Shown: positions 16,558 to 25,257 of the stretch, piece by piece
How the letters are laid out: every line of letters starts with the position of its first letter
Numbering within the stretch: the stretch's first letter is position 1
From: Burkholderiaceae bacterium
Lineage (GTDB): Bacteria; Pseudomonadota; Gammaproteobacteria; Burkholderiales; Burkholderiaceae_F
Direction of reading: 5' to 3'
DNA length: 34,878 nucleotides
NCBI GenBank assembly: GCA_019236735.1
Contig: JAFAIM010000049.1
Span: 1 to 34,878 of the forward strand
The notes under the pieces: model-generated
The model's database searches: none
What the model was told of the DNA's origin: nothing
The model's input: the letters and a program-made list of their open reading frames with translations, nothing else
Program-made: the position numbers and the translations under genes

Positions 16558-17541
16558 TCAGCGGATGACTTGAACAGCCTTCTTCAACGCGGGCTCGGGG
16601 ATTGCGACACCAATGCGTTCGGCGGACTTGAGATTGACGAGAAGTTCGAAGTCCGGGTGCTCGATCGATAAGTCGCCCGGCTTGGAACCGCCGAGGATGC
16701 GGGCCGTCATCTTGCCGCACATCCTCCCTTGCTTCTGCTGGTTCGGACCGACAGCGGCGACGACGCCCGGAAACGTCACCAGATCCGGATCGCCAGCCAG
16801 GAGCGGAAGCTTCTGCTCCAGTGCGGCGCGCTTGAGCTCATCCCCGGCCTTCCGAAGCAGCGCTTCCTTCAGTATCAGGACGGCGTCGGCGTCGCTACGC
16901 CCCAGGGCGCGCAGCGCGGCGACCGCCGCATTCTCGTCACCCACCGGGCGAGAGACGATCGTGACCCCAGTCGAAGAAGCGATCTGCTCCAGGTTCTTCA
17001 TCTGGACGCGGTCGGGTGGGAAATCCGGATCGAATAGGACGGCCAGGCGCGTGAGATCTGGCAGCGCCTCACGAAACGCGGCGAGCCGCCGCCGACTGGC
17101 TTCGGCATCGGCGCTTGCCACACCCGTCAGGTTGCCTCCCGGAGCGTCGTTCGACGCGACAAGCTTCGCAGCGACCGGATCGGCCACCGGGCAGAACACA
17201 ATGGGAACTTTGTCCGTCGCCGCGTGCGCCGCATTGGTCGCGGGACCGAAGATGGTCACGATTGCGTCGACGCCCGTGCTAAGCGCTGCGCCAATTGCGG
17301 CCTTTGCTTCATCCGGGGAGCCGGCGCTCTTGATGTCGAGCCGGATTTTGGCCGCGTCCTTGTACCCGGCAGCTTGGAGCTCCTCCGTCATCCCGGCGAC
17401 CAGCGCGTCGTAGTTATCGAGCGGACCGACCACCAGAACGTGCGGAACCTGCTGCGCCCACGCGCAAGGTGCAAGACCGAGCACGAGAGTTGTGATGAAT
17501 GTCGCAACAAACGATGCGCGTCCAACAAACCGCATTAACAT
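16558..17541 (-). CDS. ABC_sub_bind family substrate-binding protein (orphan)
   Basis: A periplasmic binding protein of 327 aa of the PF04392 type (TrpX-like). The signal peptide ends near CAWAQ. The body shows the family pattern: HVLVVGPLDNYDALVAGM, then LDIKSAGSPDEAKAAI, TGVDAIVTIFGPATNAA, KVPIVFCPVADPVAAKLV and NLTGVAS. Later come RLAVLFDPDFPPD, VAAVGPNQQKQG and the closing FELLVNLKSAERIGVAIPE. Family members feed ABC importers of tryptophan or other small organic molecules. No permease or ATPase gene is adjacent, so it is an orphan or works with a remote transporter. ATG 17541 has GGAGG five bases upstream. The divergent gene starts only 33 bp away, so their promoters must overlap the coding regions or each other. 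Confidence 0.85.
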   Translation of the reverse strand: MLMRFVGRASFVATFITTLVLGLAPCAWAQQVPHVLVVGPLDNYDALVAGMTEELQAAGYKDAAKIRLDIKSAGSPDEAKAAIGAALSTGVDAIVTIFGPATNAAHAATDKVPIVFCPVADPVAAKLVASNDAPGGNLTGVASADAEASRRRLAAFREALPDLTRLAVLFDPDFPPDRVQMKNLEQIASSTGVTIVSRPVGDENAAVAALRALGRSDADAVLILKEALLRKAGDELKRAALEQKLPLLAGDPDLVTFPGVVAAVGPNQQKQGRMCGKMTARILGGSKPGDLSIEHPDFELLVNLKSAERIGVAIPEPALKKAVQVIR

Positions 17542-17574
17542 CGTGACCTCCGCCTGTTTCGGCCATTCTACGTC

Positions 17575-19419
17575 GTGAGCGCGGACTCCTACAGAAGCGT
17601 GCTGCCGGGTTGCATGGTGCTTTGCTTCTTGTCGGGCGGCTTCGCTCATGCCGTAGGTCGCATCGTCGGCAATATCGATGGCATCAGCCGCGACGGTGAT
17701 CATTACTTCATCTCGGGGTGGGCGTGCCAGCAAGAGCAGACAAAATCCATTGCGGTCCAGTTGTTTGCAGAACACGCAGACAATGGTGTGTGGAAAGACG
17801 GGCCAATTTTGGCGGAGCGGGCGGATTTGTATAGCGAGCCGGCGGTCCAAGAGGCTTGCCACGATCGCAGCTTCGGGCAACACCGGTTTGTGATCGCCTT
17901 GCCTTACAGCTATGGCCCGGAGTCGAAACTCTCCGTGCATGGAATCCGCGTCGTGGACGGGGTTCCGAACGATCTGATTGCCGGTTCAGGCACAAAGCTC
18001 GCGTTGCGGCCGCTCGATCTCCCGTACCACGCTCTTCCGCACCTGACCGGCGCGTACCGCGCCTTGGCGGCGCATCCGGGCGTTTTTGTAACGATGGACG
18101 AATTGAAGGACCTCGCTGCGAGGATTAATCGGTCCCGTAGCTACTCGATGCAGCGCTTCGGCCTGCTCGCGAAGCAGATCGAACACGATCTCGCTTCCGG
18201 GATCGACTGGGGCGTGACGTACTCCGGCTCTGATGGAGGCGTCTATCAATACGCGTTTTCGTATGAACCCCAAGATCAGCACGATGCCGAGATACGCGCC
18301 GCGTTAAAGCTCGCGCCCGGGGCGAAGGCCCCTGCCGGGGCCGCCGTGGTCGCTGCGCGACTGTCGCTCTATGCGGCGCTTCTGAAGGCGGGCGCGGTGG
18401 CACCTGCCGAAGCGCCGGGTGTCGATGAAAGCTCTGCGCTCGCGAAACGAATTCTCCTTGCCTGGGCAGATCGCGGATTTCGCGACGCGAGCGGACGCTT
18501 CCTCGTCTTGGGTTCGTTCGACCGGGATGGCCACGGGAGGCCCCAAGCGGGTCTGGGCCTCGTGCTGGGAAGAGGAATCATCTATTCCGTCCATGCGCAA
18601 GACCTGTTGCAATCGCTGGGCGTGTTGAACGCCGATGAGGTCGGCCGGCTCGATGCGTTTCACGCGAACATATTCGAACTGATGCGTCAGTCGGAGAATG
18701 TCCTTTTTGCCGGAGTCGGGTTTCCCTATTCGGAGTGCTCGCGCTATACGAATATTGCGACCCACGGCGTAGTCGGAATGTTGGCGGCAGCGCGCCTGTT
18801 AAACGATGAGCAAAGGCTCAAGGCGGTCATCTTCGGAGGCGACCCAGCAGCTCCTGTTCTGGTTCCGTGGTTGCGATTGTTCGATCACGTCGTGTACGGA
18901 GAATCGGACGGACCCAGCGCCGAGTGCGTCAATAACCAGGAGTCGGACAGTCAGGCTAGCCTGCTCAATCATCATGACTATCAGACACCGATCGCCGCCT
19001 TAGGCGAAATCTCTGACCGCTTCCGAAATGCCAACGCAGGACAGAGCATCGGCTACTCGATGCTGACCTTGGAACGTCTTCTTGACGCAGCGGAGATCAT
19101 GCGGATCTCCGGGTTCGACCCGTACGAGTATCGCGGGGCCCACGGGCAGTCCATCGAAACTGCCATTCAGTACTACTCGTGTTACGCCAAGAATGCCGGC
19201 TTTTACAAGACGGTTTCCGAGCAGAATTCGCGTTTGTGTCCTAACGCCGCGCAGTACTACGGCAAGCTCGTCACTGGGGTCGAACGCATGCTGCTGATCG
19301 GTGCGAAAAGATTTCCCGGCAATGCCTCAATTACGGATCTCGAGGCGGATGCCCGCCAGGAGGCCTCAACTGGGGCATTTTCAAATGACGCGATCCTTTT
19401 CGGCAAATGGCGCGACTAG
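17575..19419 (+). CDS. Exported alginate-lyase-like (alpha/alpha toroid) protein
   Basis: A 614-aa protein with an N-terminal signal-like segment (VLCFLSGGFAHA). Residues about 28-140 form a small beta domain (IVGNIDGI...YFISGWACQ), a module seen at the N-terminus of some bacterial exported proteins. The remainder is largely helical and resembles the alginate lyase fold: GVFVTMDELKDLAARI, ALAKRILLAWADRGFRD, the Asn and His in YTNIATHGVVGMLAAARLLND, then SIGYSMLTLERLLDAAEIM. In true lyases Asn/His/Arg/Tyr residues do catalysis; I can only point to likely candidates. It would cleave or bind a uronic-acid polysaccharide, which is inference. The start is uncertain: GTG 17575 or the internal ATG 17614. 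No lyase partner genes are adjacent except the propeller-like gene at 15361. Confidence 0.6.
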   Translation: MSADSYRSVLPGCMVLCFLSGGFAHAVGRIVGNIDGISRDGDHYFISGWACQQEQTKSIAVQLFAEHADNGVWKDGPILAERADLYSEPAVQEACHDRSFGQHRFVIALPYSYGPESKLSVHGIRVVDGVPNDLIAGSGTKLALRPLDLPYHALPHLTGAYRALAAHPGVFVTMDELKDLAARINRSRSYSMQRFGLLAKQIEHDLASGIDWGVTYSGSDGGVYQYAFSYEPQDQHDAEIRAALKLAPGAKAPAGAAVVAARLSLYAALLKAGAVAPAEAPGVDESSALAKRILLAWADRGFRDASGRFLVLGSFDRDGHGRPQAGLGLVLGRGIIYSVHAQDLLQSLGVLNADEVGRLDAFHANIFELMRQSENVLFAGVGFPYSECSRYTNIATHGVVGMLAAARLLNDEQRLKAVIFGGDPAAPVLVPWLRLFDHVVYGESDGPSAECVNNQESDSQASLLNHHDYQTPIAALGEISDRFRNANAGQSIGYSMLTLERLLDAAEIMRISGFDPYEYRGAHGQSIETAIQYYSCYAKNAGFYKTVSEQNSRLCPNAAQYYGKLVTGVERMLLIGAKRFPGNASITDLEADARQEASTGAFSNDAILFGKWRD

Positions 19420-19506
19420 GGGCAAGCTTATTTCCGGTGATTGTTGGCTGGGTGATCCATGCGTCGATTCCGTTGCGGCCGCTGCCGCGCACATAGGCAT
19501 CGATAA

Positions 19507-19629
19507 ACGAAATCGGAGAAATTCACCACCGAGGAGTTGGAGCTCATTTGCATCTACCTGGAACGCACTTCGGCCGTGTCGCAGAGCGAACTGGCCAAGA
19601 TGATTTCGGCCAATCGGCCCAAAGCGTGA
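19507..19629 (+). pseudogene. Short startless coding remnant
   Basis: Between an in-frame TAA (19504-19506) and a TGA (19627-19629) lies a 40-codon frame reading KFTTEELELICIYLERTSA and ending SELAKMISANRPKA. The composition is protein-like, but no ATG or GTG precedes it, and the first possible start (a TTG) falls inside it. It looks like the remnant of a small gene. The rest of the 19420-19690 gap shows nothing else I can support. Confidence 0.3.
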
Positions 19630-19690
19630 CCAGTCTGACGCGCTTCATTTACATTCAGGCGATGTAAGATCCGGCCCGCGGGAGGAGATG

Positions 19691-21148
19691 ATGTCTTTGC
19701 GTCGGATCGCGATCTTCGTTGGGTTTGCCATGCTGGCTTTCGCAGTCGGCGCGCAGATCCCCCCTCCACCTCCACCACCTGACGCGGGAACGACCGCGCC
19801 ACCTGAGGCGGGAACGACGGCGGCCGCGCCGATTCCGCAGGACCTGCTCGATTCGCTGCTGGCGCCGATCGCACTGTATCCGGACGAGCTGCTGTCGCAG
19901 ATCCTGATGGCGTCGACGTACCCGCTCGAGGTCGTCGAGGCGGCTCGTTTCGTCGAAGCCAATCCGAACCTGAGGGGCCCTGCGTTGGACGACGCGCTCA
20001 AGGACAAGCAGTGGGATCCGAGCGTGCTGTCGCTGACGTCGTTTCCGCAGGTCCTGGACATGATGAACGACAAGCTCGACTGGACGCAGCGACTGGGCGA
20101 CGCTTTTCTCGAAAACCAGGCCGCCGTGATGAGCACGGTGCAGTCGCTGCGCTTGAGAGCACAGCAAGCCGGAAACCTGCAGTCGACTCCGCAGCAGCAG
20201 GTGGTCGATCAGGATAACGCCATCTCGATCCAGCCCGCGCAGCCGCAGGTCGTCTACGTTCCGGTCTACAACCCGGTCGTGATCTACGGGCCGTGGTGGG
20301 CGCCGCAATATCCCCCCTGGTTCTGGTACCCGCCGCCGATCTGGGGATATCCGCCCTATGGTGGCGCGCTGGCAGTCGGTTTCGTGTGGGGCGCCGCCTG
20401 GGCGATCACCGTGAACAATTGGGGCTGGTGCCGGCCCGACTGGCGCGGCCGCAGCGTGAACATCACGATCGTCAGGAACAACATCTGGGTGAACCGCCCC
20501 CGATACCGCGACGAGTACGGTGGCGGCGGTGGATGGAAACACGACGTCGAGCATCGCCGGGGCGTCGCCTACCGCGACGCGGTTACGCGGAATAAATACA
20601 GGCCGAGCGATCGCGGCGCAGTTCAGACGCGGGAAAGCTACCGCGGCCGCGATAACACCGCCCGTCCGGGGCCCGGGGGCTCCGACAACGCGTCACGCCC
20701 TGCCGCAGGAGGTGGGGGAGGAAGGGAAGGCAAGGCTTCGCGCCCTGCGACTGGAGGTGGCGAGAAAGTTGCGCGCTCCGGCGGTGGGGGTGGCGGCACT
20801 GTGTCACGCCCTGCGCCCGGCACCAGCGACACGCGTCCCGAAGCCAGAGGAGGCGGCAACGCCTCGCGCCCGACGCCAGGGGGTGAAGCTCACGCTACGC
20901 AGCGGCCTGCCGCGCCTGCCGGTGGCGCTGCGAGGCCGTCGCCTGCACCGCGCCCGTCGCCCGCGCCACGCCCGTCGGCGCCGGAGACCCGCCCGATACC
21001 GGCGTACCAGCCGCAGGCCCGCTCTCAAGTGCAGCGCGAAGAAGCGCGCGGCGCGCAGAGCCGCGCTGCGGCCGCACCGCGACCTGCCCCGGCTGCACCG
21101 CGAGCCGCCCCGGCCGCCAATCGCGGCAACGCGGGTCAACGCCGGTGA
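19691..21148 (+). CDS. DUF3300 domain-containing exported protein
   Basis: A 485-aa protein with a signal peptide (LRRIAIFVGFAMLAFAVGAQ), a proline run, then the DUF3300 domain at about 45-290: DLLDSLLAPIALYPDELLSQILMASTYPLEVVEAARF, KQWDPSVLSLTSFPQVL and PQVVYVPVYNPVVIYGPWW. The last 190 residues are low-complexity Gly/Arg/Pro-Ala repeats ending in a Pro-rich tail. Function is unknown; the family is exported and usually sits next to DUF2950, as here. ATG 19691 is preferred over 19688 because GGAGG (19681-19685) is then five bases away. The stop meets the start region of the DUF2950 gene, so both are probably co-transcribed. Confidence 0.85.
   Translation: MSLRRIAIFVGFAMLAFAVGAQIPPPPPPPDAGTTAPPEAGTTAAAPIPQDLLDSLLAPIALYPDELLSQILMASTYPLEVVEAARFVEANPNLRGPALDDALKDKQWDPSVLSLTSFPQVLDMMNDKLDWTQRLGDAFLENQAAVMSTVQSLRLRAQQAGNLQSTPQQQVVDQDNAISIQPAQPQVVYVPVYNPVVIYGPWWAPQYPPWFWYPPPIWGYPPYGGALAVGFVWGAAWAITVNNWGWCRPDWRGRSVNITIVRNNIWVNRPRYRDEYGGGGGWKHDVEHRRGVAYRDAVTRNKYRPSDRGAVQTRESYRGRDNTARPGPGGSDNASRPAAGGGGGREGKASRPATGGGEKVARSGGGGGGTVSRPAPGTSDTRPEARGGGNASRPTPGGEAHATQRPAAPAGGAARPSPAPRPSPAPRPSAPETRPIPAYQPQARSQVQREEARGAQSRAAAAPRPAPAAPRAAPAANRGNAGQRR
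20653..20993 (+). repeat. Low-complexity Gly/Arg-Pro repeats in the DUF3300 tail
   Basis: Imperfect repeats coding for SRPA-GGGG-type units (ASRPAAGGGGG, ASRPATGGG, VSRPAPG, ASRPTPGG), followed by PSPAPRPSPAPRPS. The segment encodes a flexible basic tail. It is GC-rich even for this genome and a likely place for slippage. Confidence 0.7.
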
Positions 21149-21177
21149 TGATGACGGTGAGACATGGACATCACGCG

Positions 21178-22155
21178 ATGAAGACCCCTCTCAAGTCAGC
21201 GCGCACGAACGCCGCGTTGGCGATGCTGGCGGCGGTTGCGCTGCTTGCCGCGCCTGCGGGTGCGGCGGACTCTCCTGACTCGAACAAAGCCAAGGCCAGC
21301 CACGTTCACCTGCAGGGCAGCTACGCATCGCCGGAGGAAGCCGCAAAGGCGCTGGCCGACGCGATGCGCTCCGACGAGAACAGACAGATTTGGCGTGTCC
21401 TGGGACCTGGTGCGGGAAAGCTGATCCACTCCGGGGATCCCGTGCAGGACGAAAGAGCGCGCAAGGCCTTCATCGCTGCCTATGATCAATCGGTGAAGTT
21501 CGACCGCTCCGACGATGGCAGAGTGACGCTGCTCATCGGTCCCGACGACTTCCCTTTCCCGTATCCGCTGGTGACGAAGGACGACCGCTGGCAGTTCGAT
21601 GCGAAGCAGGGGGACGAGCATGTACTGAACCGGCGCATCGGTCATAACGAGCTGTCCGCAATCAAGGTGTGCCTGGCGTACGTCGACGCGCAGCGCGAAT
21701 ATGCGACCACCGAGCGCCGCAGCAACGGGCTGCTGGAGTACGCACAAAGGCTGACGAGCTCGCCCGGCGAGCACGACGGCCTGTACTGGGAGACGAAGGA
21801 TGACGAGCCGGCGAGCCCCCTAGGTCCTCTGATCGCGCACGCACGCAGCCAGGGCTACAGCCAGCAGAGTCCTGACGCGGCCCCCTACCACGGCTACTAC
21901 TACAAGATCCTCACCGGCCAAGGGAAGGACGCACCCGGCGGCGCTTACGACTACATCGTCAACGGAAAGATGATCGGCGGCTTCGCGCTGGTTGCCTATC
22001 CGGCGCGATGGGGCCGGTCCGGAGTGATGACCTTCCTTTGCAGCCACGAAGGCGTGGTCTACGAAAAGAACCTCGGAAGCGAAACGGTGACCATCGCGTC
22101 GAAGATGACGCAGTTCGATCCTGACGCGAGCTGGGCCAAGTCCAAAGACCAGTGA
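21178..22155 (+). CDS. DUF2950 domain-containing exported protein
   Basis: A 325-aa protein with a signal peptide ending near APAGAADS. The mature part is the DUF2950 domain: YASPEEAAKALADAMRSDE, LLIGPDDFPFPYPLV, GRIGHNELSAIKVCLAYVDAQREYA, a GYYYKILTGQGKDAPGGAYDYIVNGKMIGGFALVAYPARWG block and VTIASKMTQFDPDASW. Function is not established. The family commonly follows DUF3300 in the same operon, and here the two genes abut. ATG 21178 gives a normal signal peptide; ATG 21148 or GTG 21145 would add about ten residues and overlap the DUF3300 stop. Confidence 0.85.
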   Translation: MKTPLKSARTNAALAMLAAVALLAAPAGAADSPDSNKAKASHVHLQGSYASPEEAAKALADAMRSDENRQIWRVLGPGAGKLIHSGDPVQDERARKAFIAAYDQSVKFDRSDDGRVTLLIGPDDFPFPYPLVTKDDRWQFDAKQGDEHVLNRRIGHNELSAIKVCLAYVDAQREYATTERRSNGLLEYAQRLTSSPGEHDGLYWETKDDEPASPLGPLIAHARSQGYSQQSPDAAPYHGYYYKILTGQGKDAPGGAYDYIVNGKMIGGFALVAYPARWGRSGVMTFLCSHEGVVYEKNLGSETVTIASKMTQFDPDASWAKSKDQ

Positions 22156-22263
22156 TATCCGCAGTCGGCTAATCCTTCTGACCGACTGCCCCGAGAGCGC
22201 CCGGCAGGATGGGCTTGGCGCACTTTGCGGGCGGCTGCCTGCAATCGGAAGAGGGAAACTACG

Positions 22264-23853
22264 ATGCGTAGAGCAAGGAAAGCGACGAGGATCGCCCTGG
22301 CTGCGGGCGCCGCTTTCGCGCTGGCGGCCTGCGGAGGCGGCAGTTCAACGCAATCGGCCAACACCGCTGTCGCCGAAGGGGCGCTGATCTACAACCCGCC
22401 GTTACGGGTGGGATCCGTCACCGCGGCCGCCTTCACGGCGAGCCTGACCTCGCAAGCCGCGACCAGCTCGGCGGCGGCGCAGCTGCTGACAGTGCTGACA
22501 GGCGGGCACCTGCTGCCGCTGCCGTGTGGCGTGGACTTTTATTACATCCAGTACTACACGGTCGGAGGAGCCGGCGAGTCCACCACCGCCTCGGGCGCAC
22601 TGATGGTGCCTACCGGAGTGCCCCTCTTGTGCTCAGGAAAGCGGCCGATCGTGATGTATGCGCACGGCACGAGCGTGGAGCATTCGTACAACCTCGCCAA
22701 TCCGAATGACAGCAGCAATCCCGCGTCCGCCGAGTCGAGCCTGATCGCGACGATCTTTGCTGCGCAAGGCTACATCGTGGTCGCGCCGAACTATGCAGGC
22801 TACGACACGTCGTCGCTGCCGTACCACCCGTGGCTGAACGCCGATCAGCAATCGCAGGAAATGATCGATGCCCTGGCCGCGGCGCGCTCGGCGCTCGGCA
22901 AGATCCCGACGGCCGGAACGCTCGACAACGGTCAACTGTTCCTGACGGGGTACTCGCAGGGCGGACACGTGGCGATGGCGACGCTGCGCAAGATGCAGGC
23001 GAAGTCGATGCCGGTGACTGCCGCCGCGCCGATGTCGGGGCCGTACGCGATGGAGGCCTTCGTCGATGCAGTCATCTTTGGCAAGCCTTTTATCTTTTCG
23101 ACTCTGTTCATGCCGCTGTTGCCGATCAGCTATCAGCACGCGTATCACAACGTCTACAACGCCACCACGGACGTGTTTTCGCCGACCTATGCAACGGGAA
23201 TCGACACACTGTTGCCGACCAACTTGACCGAGACTCAGCTGATCACGGAAGGCAAGCTGCCGCAGTCGGCGCTGTTGGACAGCACGACGCCGGTGACCGG
23301 GAACGCGACGCTGGACGCTCAGCTCGCAGTGCCGAGCAATCCCTTGTTCGCAGCCGGATTCGGCCACCCATCTTTGATCAACAACAGCTTCCGTTTGCAA
23401 TACGCGCTGGATGTCGTTGCGAGCCCCGATGGAGCCCTGGCATCGTCGCCGCCACCAGCCGGCGCGCCCCTTGCGGCCAACCCCAGCTTCCCGACTCGGA
23501 AGGACATCCAGCTCAATGACATGCGCGACCCGCTGTGGGTGCCGTCGGCGCCGACGCTGATGTGCGGAGGCGGCGAGGACCCGACCGTCTTCTTTTTGAA
23601 CACGCAGGTCATGCAGGCGTTCTGGCAGCCGCTGAATCTGCCGACGGGTCTGGTAACGGCACTGGACGTTGATCTGACGACGGCCAATGCCGGCGATTCA
23701 CCGCTGCCGTTCGTGCCGATTCAGACCGCTTTCACCGGCACCTGGAACGCACTGCTCACCGCACAAGGTCAGCAGAAGGCGCTCGAGCAGTACCACGAGA
23801 CGGTCGCGCCCTTCTGCATGCTCGCAGCCTTCGGGTTCTTCCATAACTTTTGA
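22264..23853 (+). CDS. Lipase/esterase-like lipoprotein (alpha/beta hydrolase)
   Basis: A 529-aa protein with a lipobox LAAC (Cys23), so probably anchored to the outer membrane. It has an alpha/beta hydrolase core with PIVMYAHGTSVEHS (oxyanion region), GYIVVAPNYAGYD and the nucleophile elbow LTGYSQGGHVAMA with Ser231. The acid is perhaps Asp in CGGGEDPTVFF and the His near EQYHETVAPF. It resembles secreted lipases and prolyl-oligopeptidase-like enzymes that act on esters in the cell envelope. GAGGG eight bases before ATG 22264 supports the start; the longer frame from 22225 is not needed. It follows the DUF2950 gene by 108 bp and is separated from the next block by a perfect hairpin overlapping its stop codon. 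Confidence 0.8.
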   Translation: MRRARKATRIALAAGAAFALAACGGGSSTQSANTAVAEGALIYNPPLRVGSVTAAAFTASLTSQAATSSAAAQLLTVLTGGHLLPLPCGVDFYYIQYYTVGGAGESTTASGALMVPTGVPLLCSGKRPIVMYAHGTSVEHSYNLANPNDSSNPASAESSLIATIFAAQGYIVVAPNYAGYDTSSLPYHPWLNADQQSQEMIDALAAARSALGKIPTAGTLDNGQLFLTGYSQGGHVAMATLRKMQAKSMPVTAAAPMSGPYAMEAFVDAVIFGKPFIFSTLFMPLLPISYQHAYHNVYNATTDVFSPTYATGIDTLLPTNLTETQLITEGKLPQSALLDSTTPVTGNATLDAQLAVPSNPLFAAGFGHPSLINNSFRLQYALDVVASPDGALASSPPPAGAPLAANPSFPTRKDIQLNDMRDPLWVPSAPTLMCGGGEDPTVFFLNTQVMQAFWQPLNLPTGLVTALDVDLTTANAGDSPLPFVPIQTAFTGTWNALLTAQGQQKALEQYHETVAPFCMLAAFGFFHNF

Positions 23854-23875
23854 GGTCGCAACTTACGACCTCAAA
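23849..23875. terminator. Perfect 10-bp hairpin at the end of the lipase-like gene
   Basis: Arms TTTGAGGTCG (23849-23858) and CGACCTCAAA (23866-23875) pair perfectly around a 7-base loop. The hairpin contains the stop codon. The A run in the right arm gives T residues on the minus strand, but no U-tract follows on the plus strand, so it may act as a weak or bidirectional terminator or an mRNA-stabilising hairpin. Confidence 0.5.
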
Positions 23876-23904
23876 CCGCTAGCGCGAGTGCTCGTACGTG
23901 CAGA

Positions 23905-24060
23905 TCAGTCCAGAATGACTGATGCCATCCCGAACTTGTACAAGCTCGCAAGGGTCGTGTCCGCTGACTTCCAGCCGGGGGCTTCGTCGACCTTTTTCGG
24001 AGCGATGCCGGGCGTTGGCTGATGCGTAAGCGTTTTTGCGATGGAATCACTCGTTTCCAT
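23905..24060 (-). CDS. Small 51-residue ORF with a strong ribosome binding site
   Basis: A 51-codon frame on the minus strand begins with ATG at 24060, which has AGGAG five bases upstream. It reads METSDSIAKTLTHQ, then APGWKSADTTLASLYKFGM and stops at a TGA (23905-23907). It lies in an otherwise empty 342-bp gap (23854-24195). The codons are mixed. There is no signal peptide or membrane segment. I do not recognise it. The ribosome binding site is the main support; a chance frame remains possible. Between 24061 and 24195 I see no further gene. Confidence 0.4.
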   Translation of the reverse strand: METSDSIAKTLTHQPTPGIAPKKVDEAPGWKSADTTLASLYKFGMASVILD

Positions 24061-24195
24061 GCAGGCTCCTGAGTGAACGCCGCCGTCGTGAAGCGATCAC
24101 GGCACCGATCAGGCTAAAGGCTGCATGGCTGACTTTGTTGTGGTAAATCCTGTAATTGGCGCGCGGAAGATACCCGACGGCCTGTAAGTGATTTT

Positions 24196-25236
24196 CTAAG
24201 GTGCCGCATCGGCGTTCAGGCCCTCCAGCAGTGCGCGATGGAAAGTCGCCGGATCTTGAATCTGGGGAGCATGCCCGAGTTCGGGAAATTCCACGAGTCG
24301 CGCGCGTGGTATGCGTGCCGCAGCAAGACGAGCAAGCTCTTGCGTGTGGCCGAGTGCCGAACGCGCGGCCGGTGGTGCGAACTCCTTGCCGATCGCGGTC
24401 GTATCCTTGTCGCCGATCAGCAGTAGCGTCGGCACCTGCAGGTGCTCTAGCTCGTAGAGCACGGGCTGCGTCAGGATCATGTCGTAAAGCAGCGCTGAAT
24501 CCCAGGCAACGCGATCTCGGCCGGGACCGCGGTACATGCCGGCGAGCATCTGTACCCAAACTTCTTCATCGGGGCGCCAGGAGCCGGCGTAGTACGTGGA
24601 TTGCTCGTAGGCGCGAATGCGCGCAGCGCTGGTAGCCAATTCGCGCTCGTACCATTGGTCAATCGTCACCGGCGGAACGCCCTTGGCGCGCCAATCCTCG
24701 AGACCAATCGGGTTCACAAGCACCAATTGCTCGATCTGTTCCGGGTAACTCAGTGCGTAGCGAACCGCCAGCATGCCGCCGGTCGAGTGGCCGATCAGGG
24801 TCGCGCGCTGGATTCCCAAAGCATCGAGCAGCTCGCGCGTGTTCACCGCCAGTTGCTGAAAACTGAACTGGTAGCGTTGCGGCTTGCTCGACTTGCAGAA
24901 GCCGATCTGATCAGGCGCGACGACCCGGTAACCCGCAGTGGAGAGTATCGCGATCGTCTTTCCCCAGGTGGCCGCGCAGAAGTTCTTGCCGTGCAACAGC
25001 ACAGCGGTACGACCGTTTGGGCGCGCAGCGGGGACGTCCATGAACGCCATCTCGAGGTCCTGGTCCTGCGAGTGCAGCTTGTGGCGGGCGACCGGATACG
25101 GATAGTCGAAGCCTTGCAACTCGGGGCCATAGGCTGGACCATCGCCCGCTGGCGCCTTCTCGGGTAAGGCGGCAACGGTTGTGTGCAATGCCAAAAGAAC
25201 GCCCCAGGCGCAGACCATCCGAATGGCATGTTTCAT
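24196..25236 (-). CDS. Exported alpha/beta hydrolase
   Basis: A 346-aa alpha/beta hydrolase with a signal-like N-terminus (MVCAWGVLLALHTTVAA). It has the oxyanion motif VLLHGKNFCAATW, VVAPDQIGFCKS, the nucleophile elbow LIGHSTGG with Ser151, an acid in LLLIGDKDTT and a terminal FPELGHAPQIQDP with the His. It acts on esters, lactones or haloalkanes in family relatives; the substrate here is unknown. It is the last gene of a four-gene minus-strand run (MFS, ArsR, MBL, hydrolase), starting 21 bp after the MBL gene. ATG 25236 gives the signal peptide. Only weak ribosome-binding sequence is seen. Confidence 0.85.
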   Translation of the reverse strand: MKHAIRMVCAWGVLLALHTTVAALPEKAPAGDGPAYGPELQGFDYPYPVARHKLHSQDQDLEMAFMDVPAARPNGRTAVLLHGKNFCAATWGKTIAILSTAGYRVVAPDQIGFCKSSKPQRYQFSFQQLAVNTRELLDALGIQRATLIGHSTGGMLAVRYALSYPEQIEQLVLVNPIGLEDWRAKGVPPVTIDQWYERELATSAARIRAYEQSTYYAGSWRPDEEVWVQMLAGMYRGPGRDRVAWDSALLYDMILTQPVLYELEHLQVPTLLLIGDKDTTAIGKEFAPPAARSALGHTQELARLAAARIPRARLVEFPELGHAPQIQDPATFHRALLEGLNADAAP

Positions 25237-25257
25237 CCGAGGCGATCGAGTCAAAAG

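Noticed and set aside
24047-24559. Minus-strand open frame overlapping the end of the alpha/beta hydrolase gene
   Set aside because: Most of it is a shadow of the hydrolase in another frame, and the tail has no recognisable sequence. The 51-codon frame at 23905-24060 has a better ribosome binding site.
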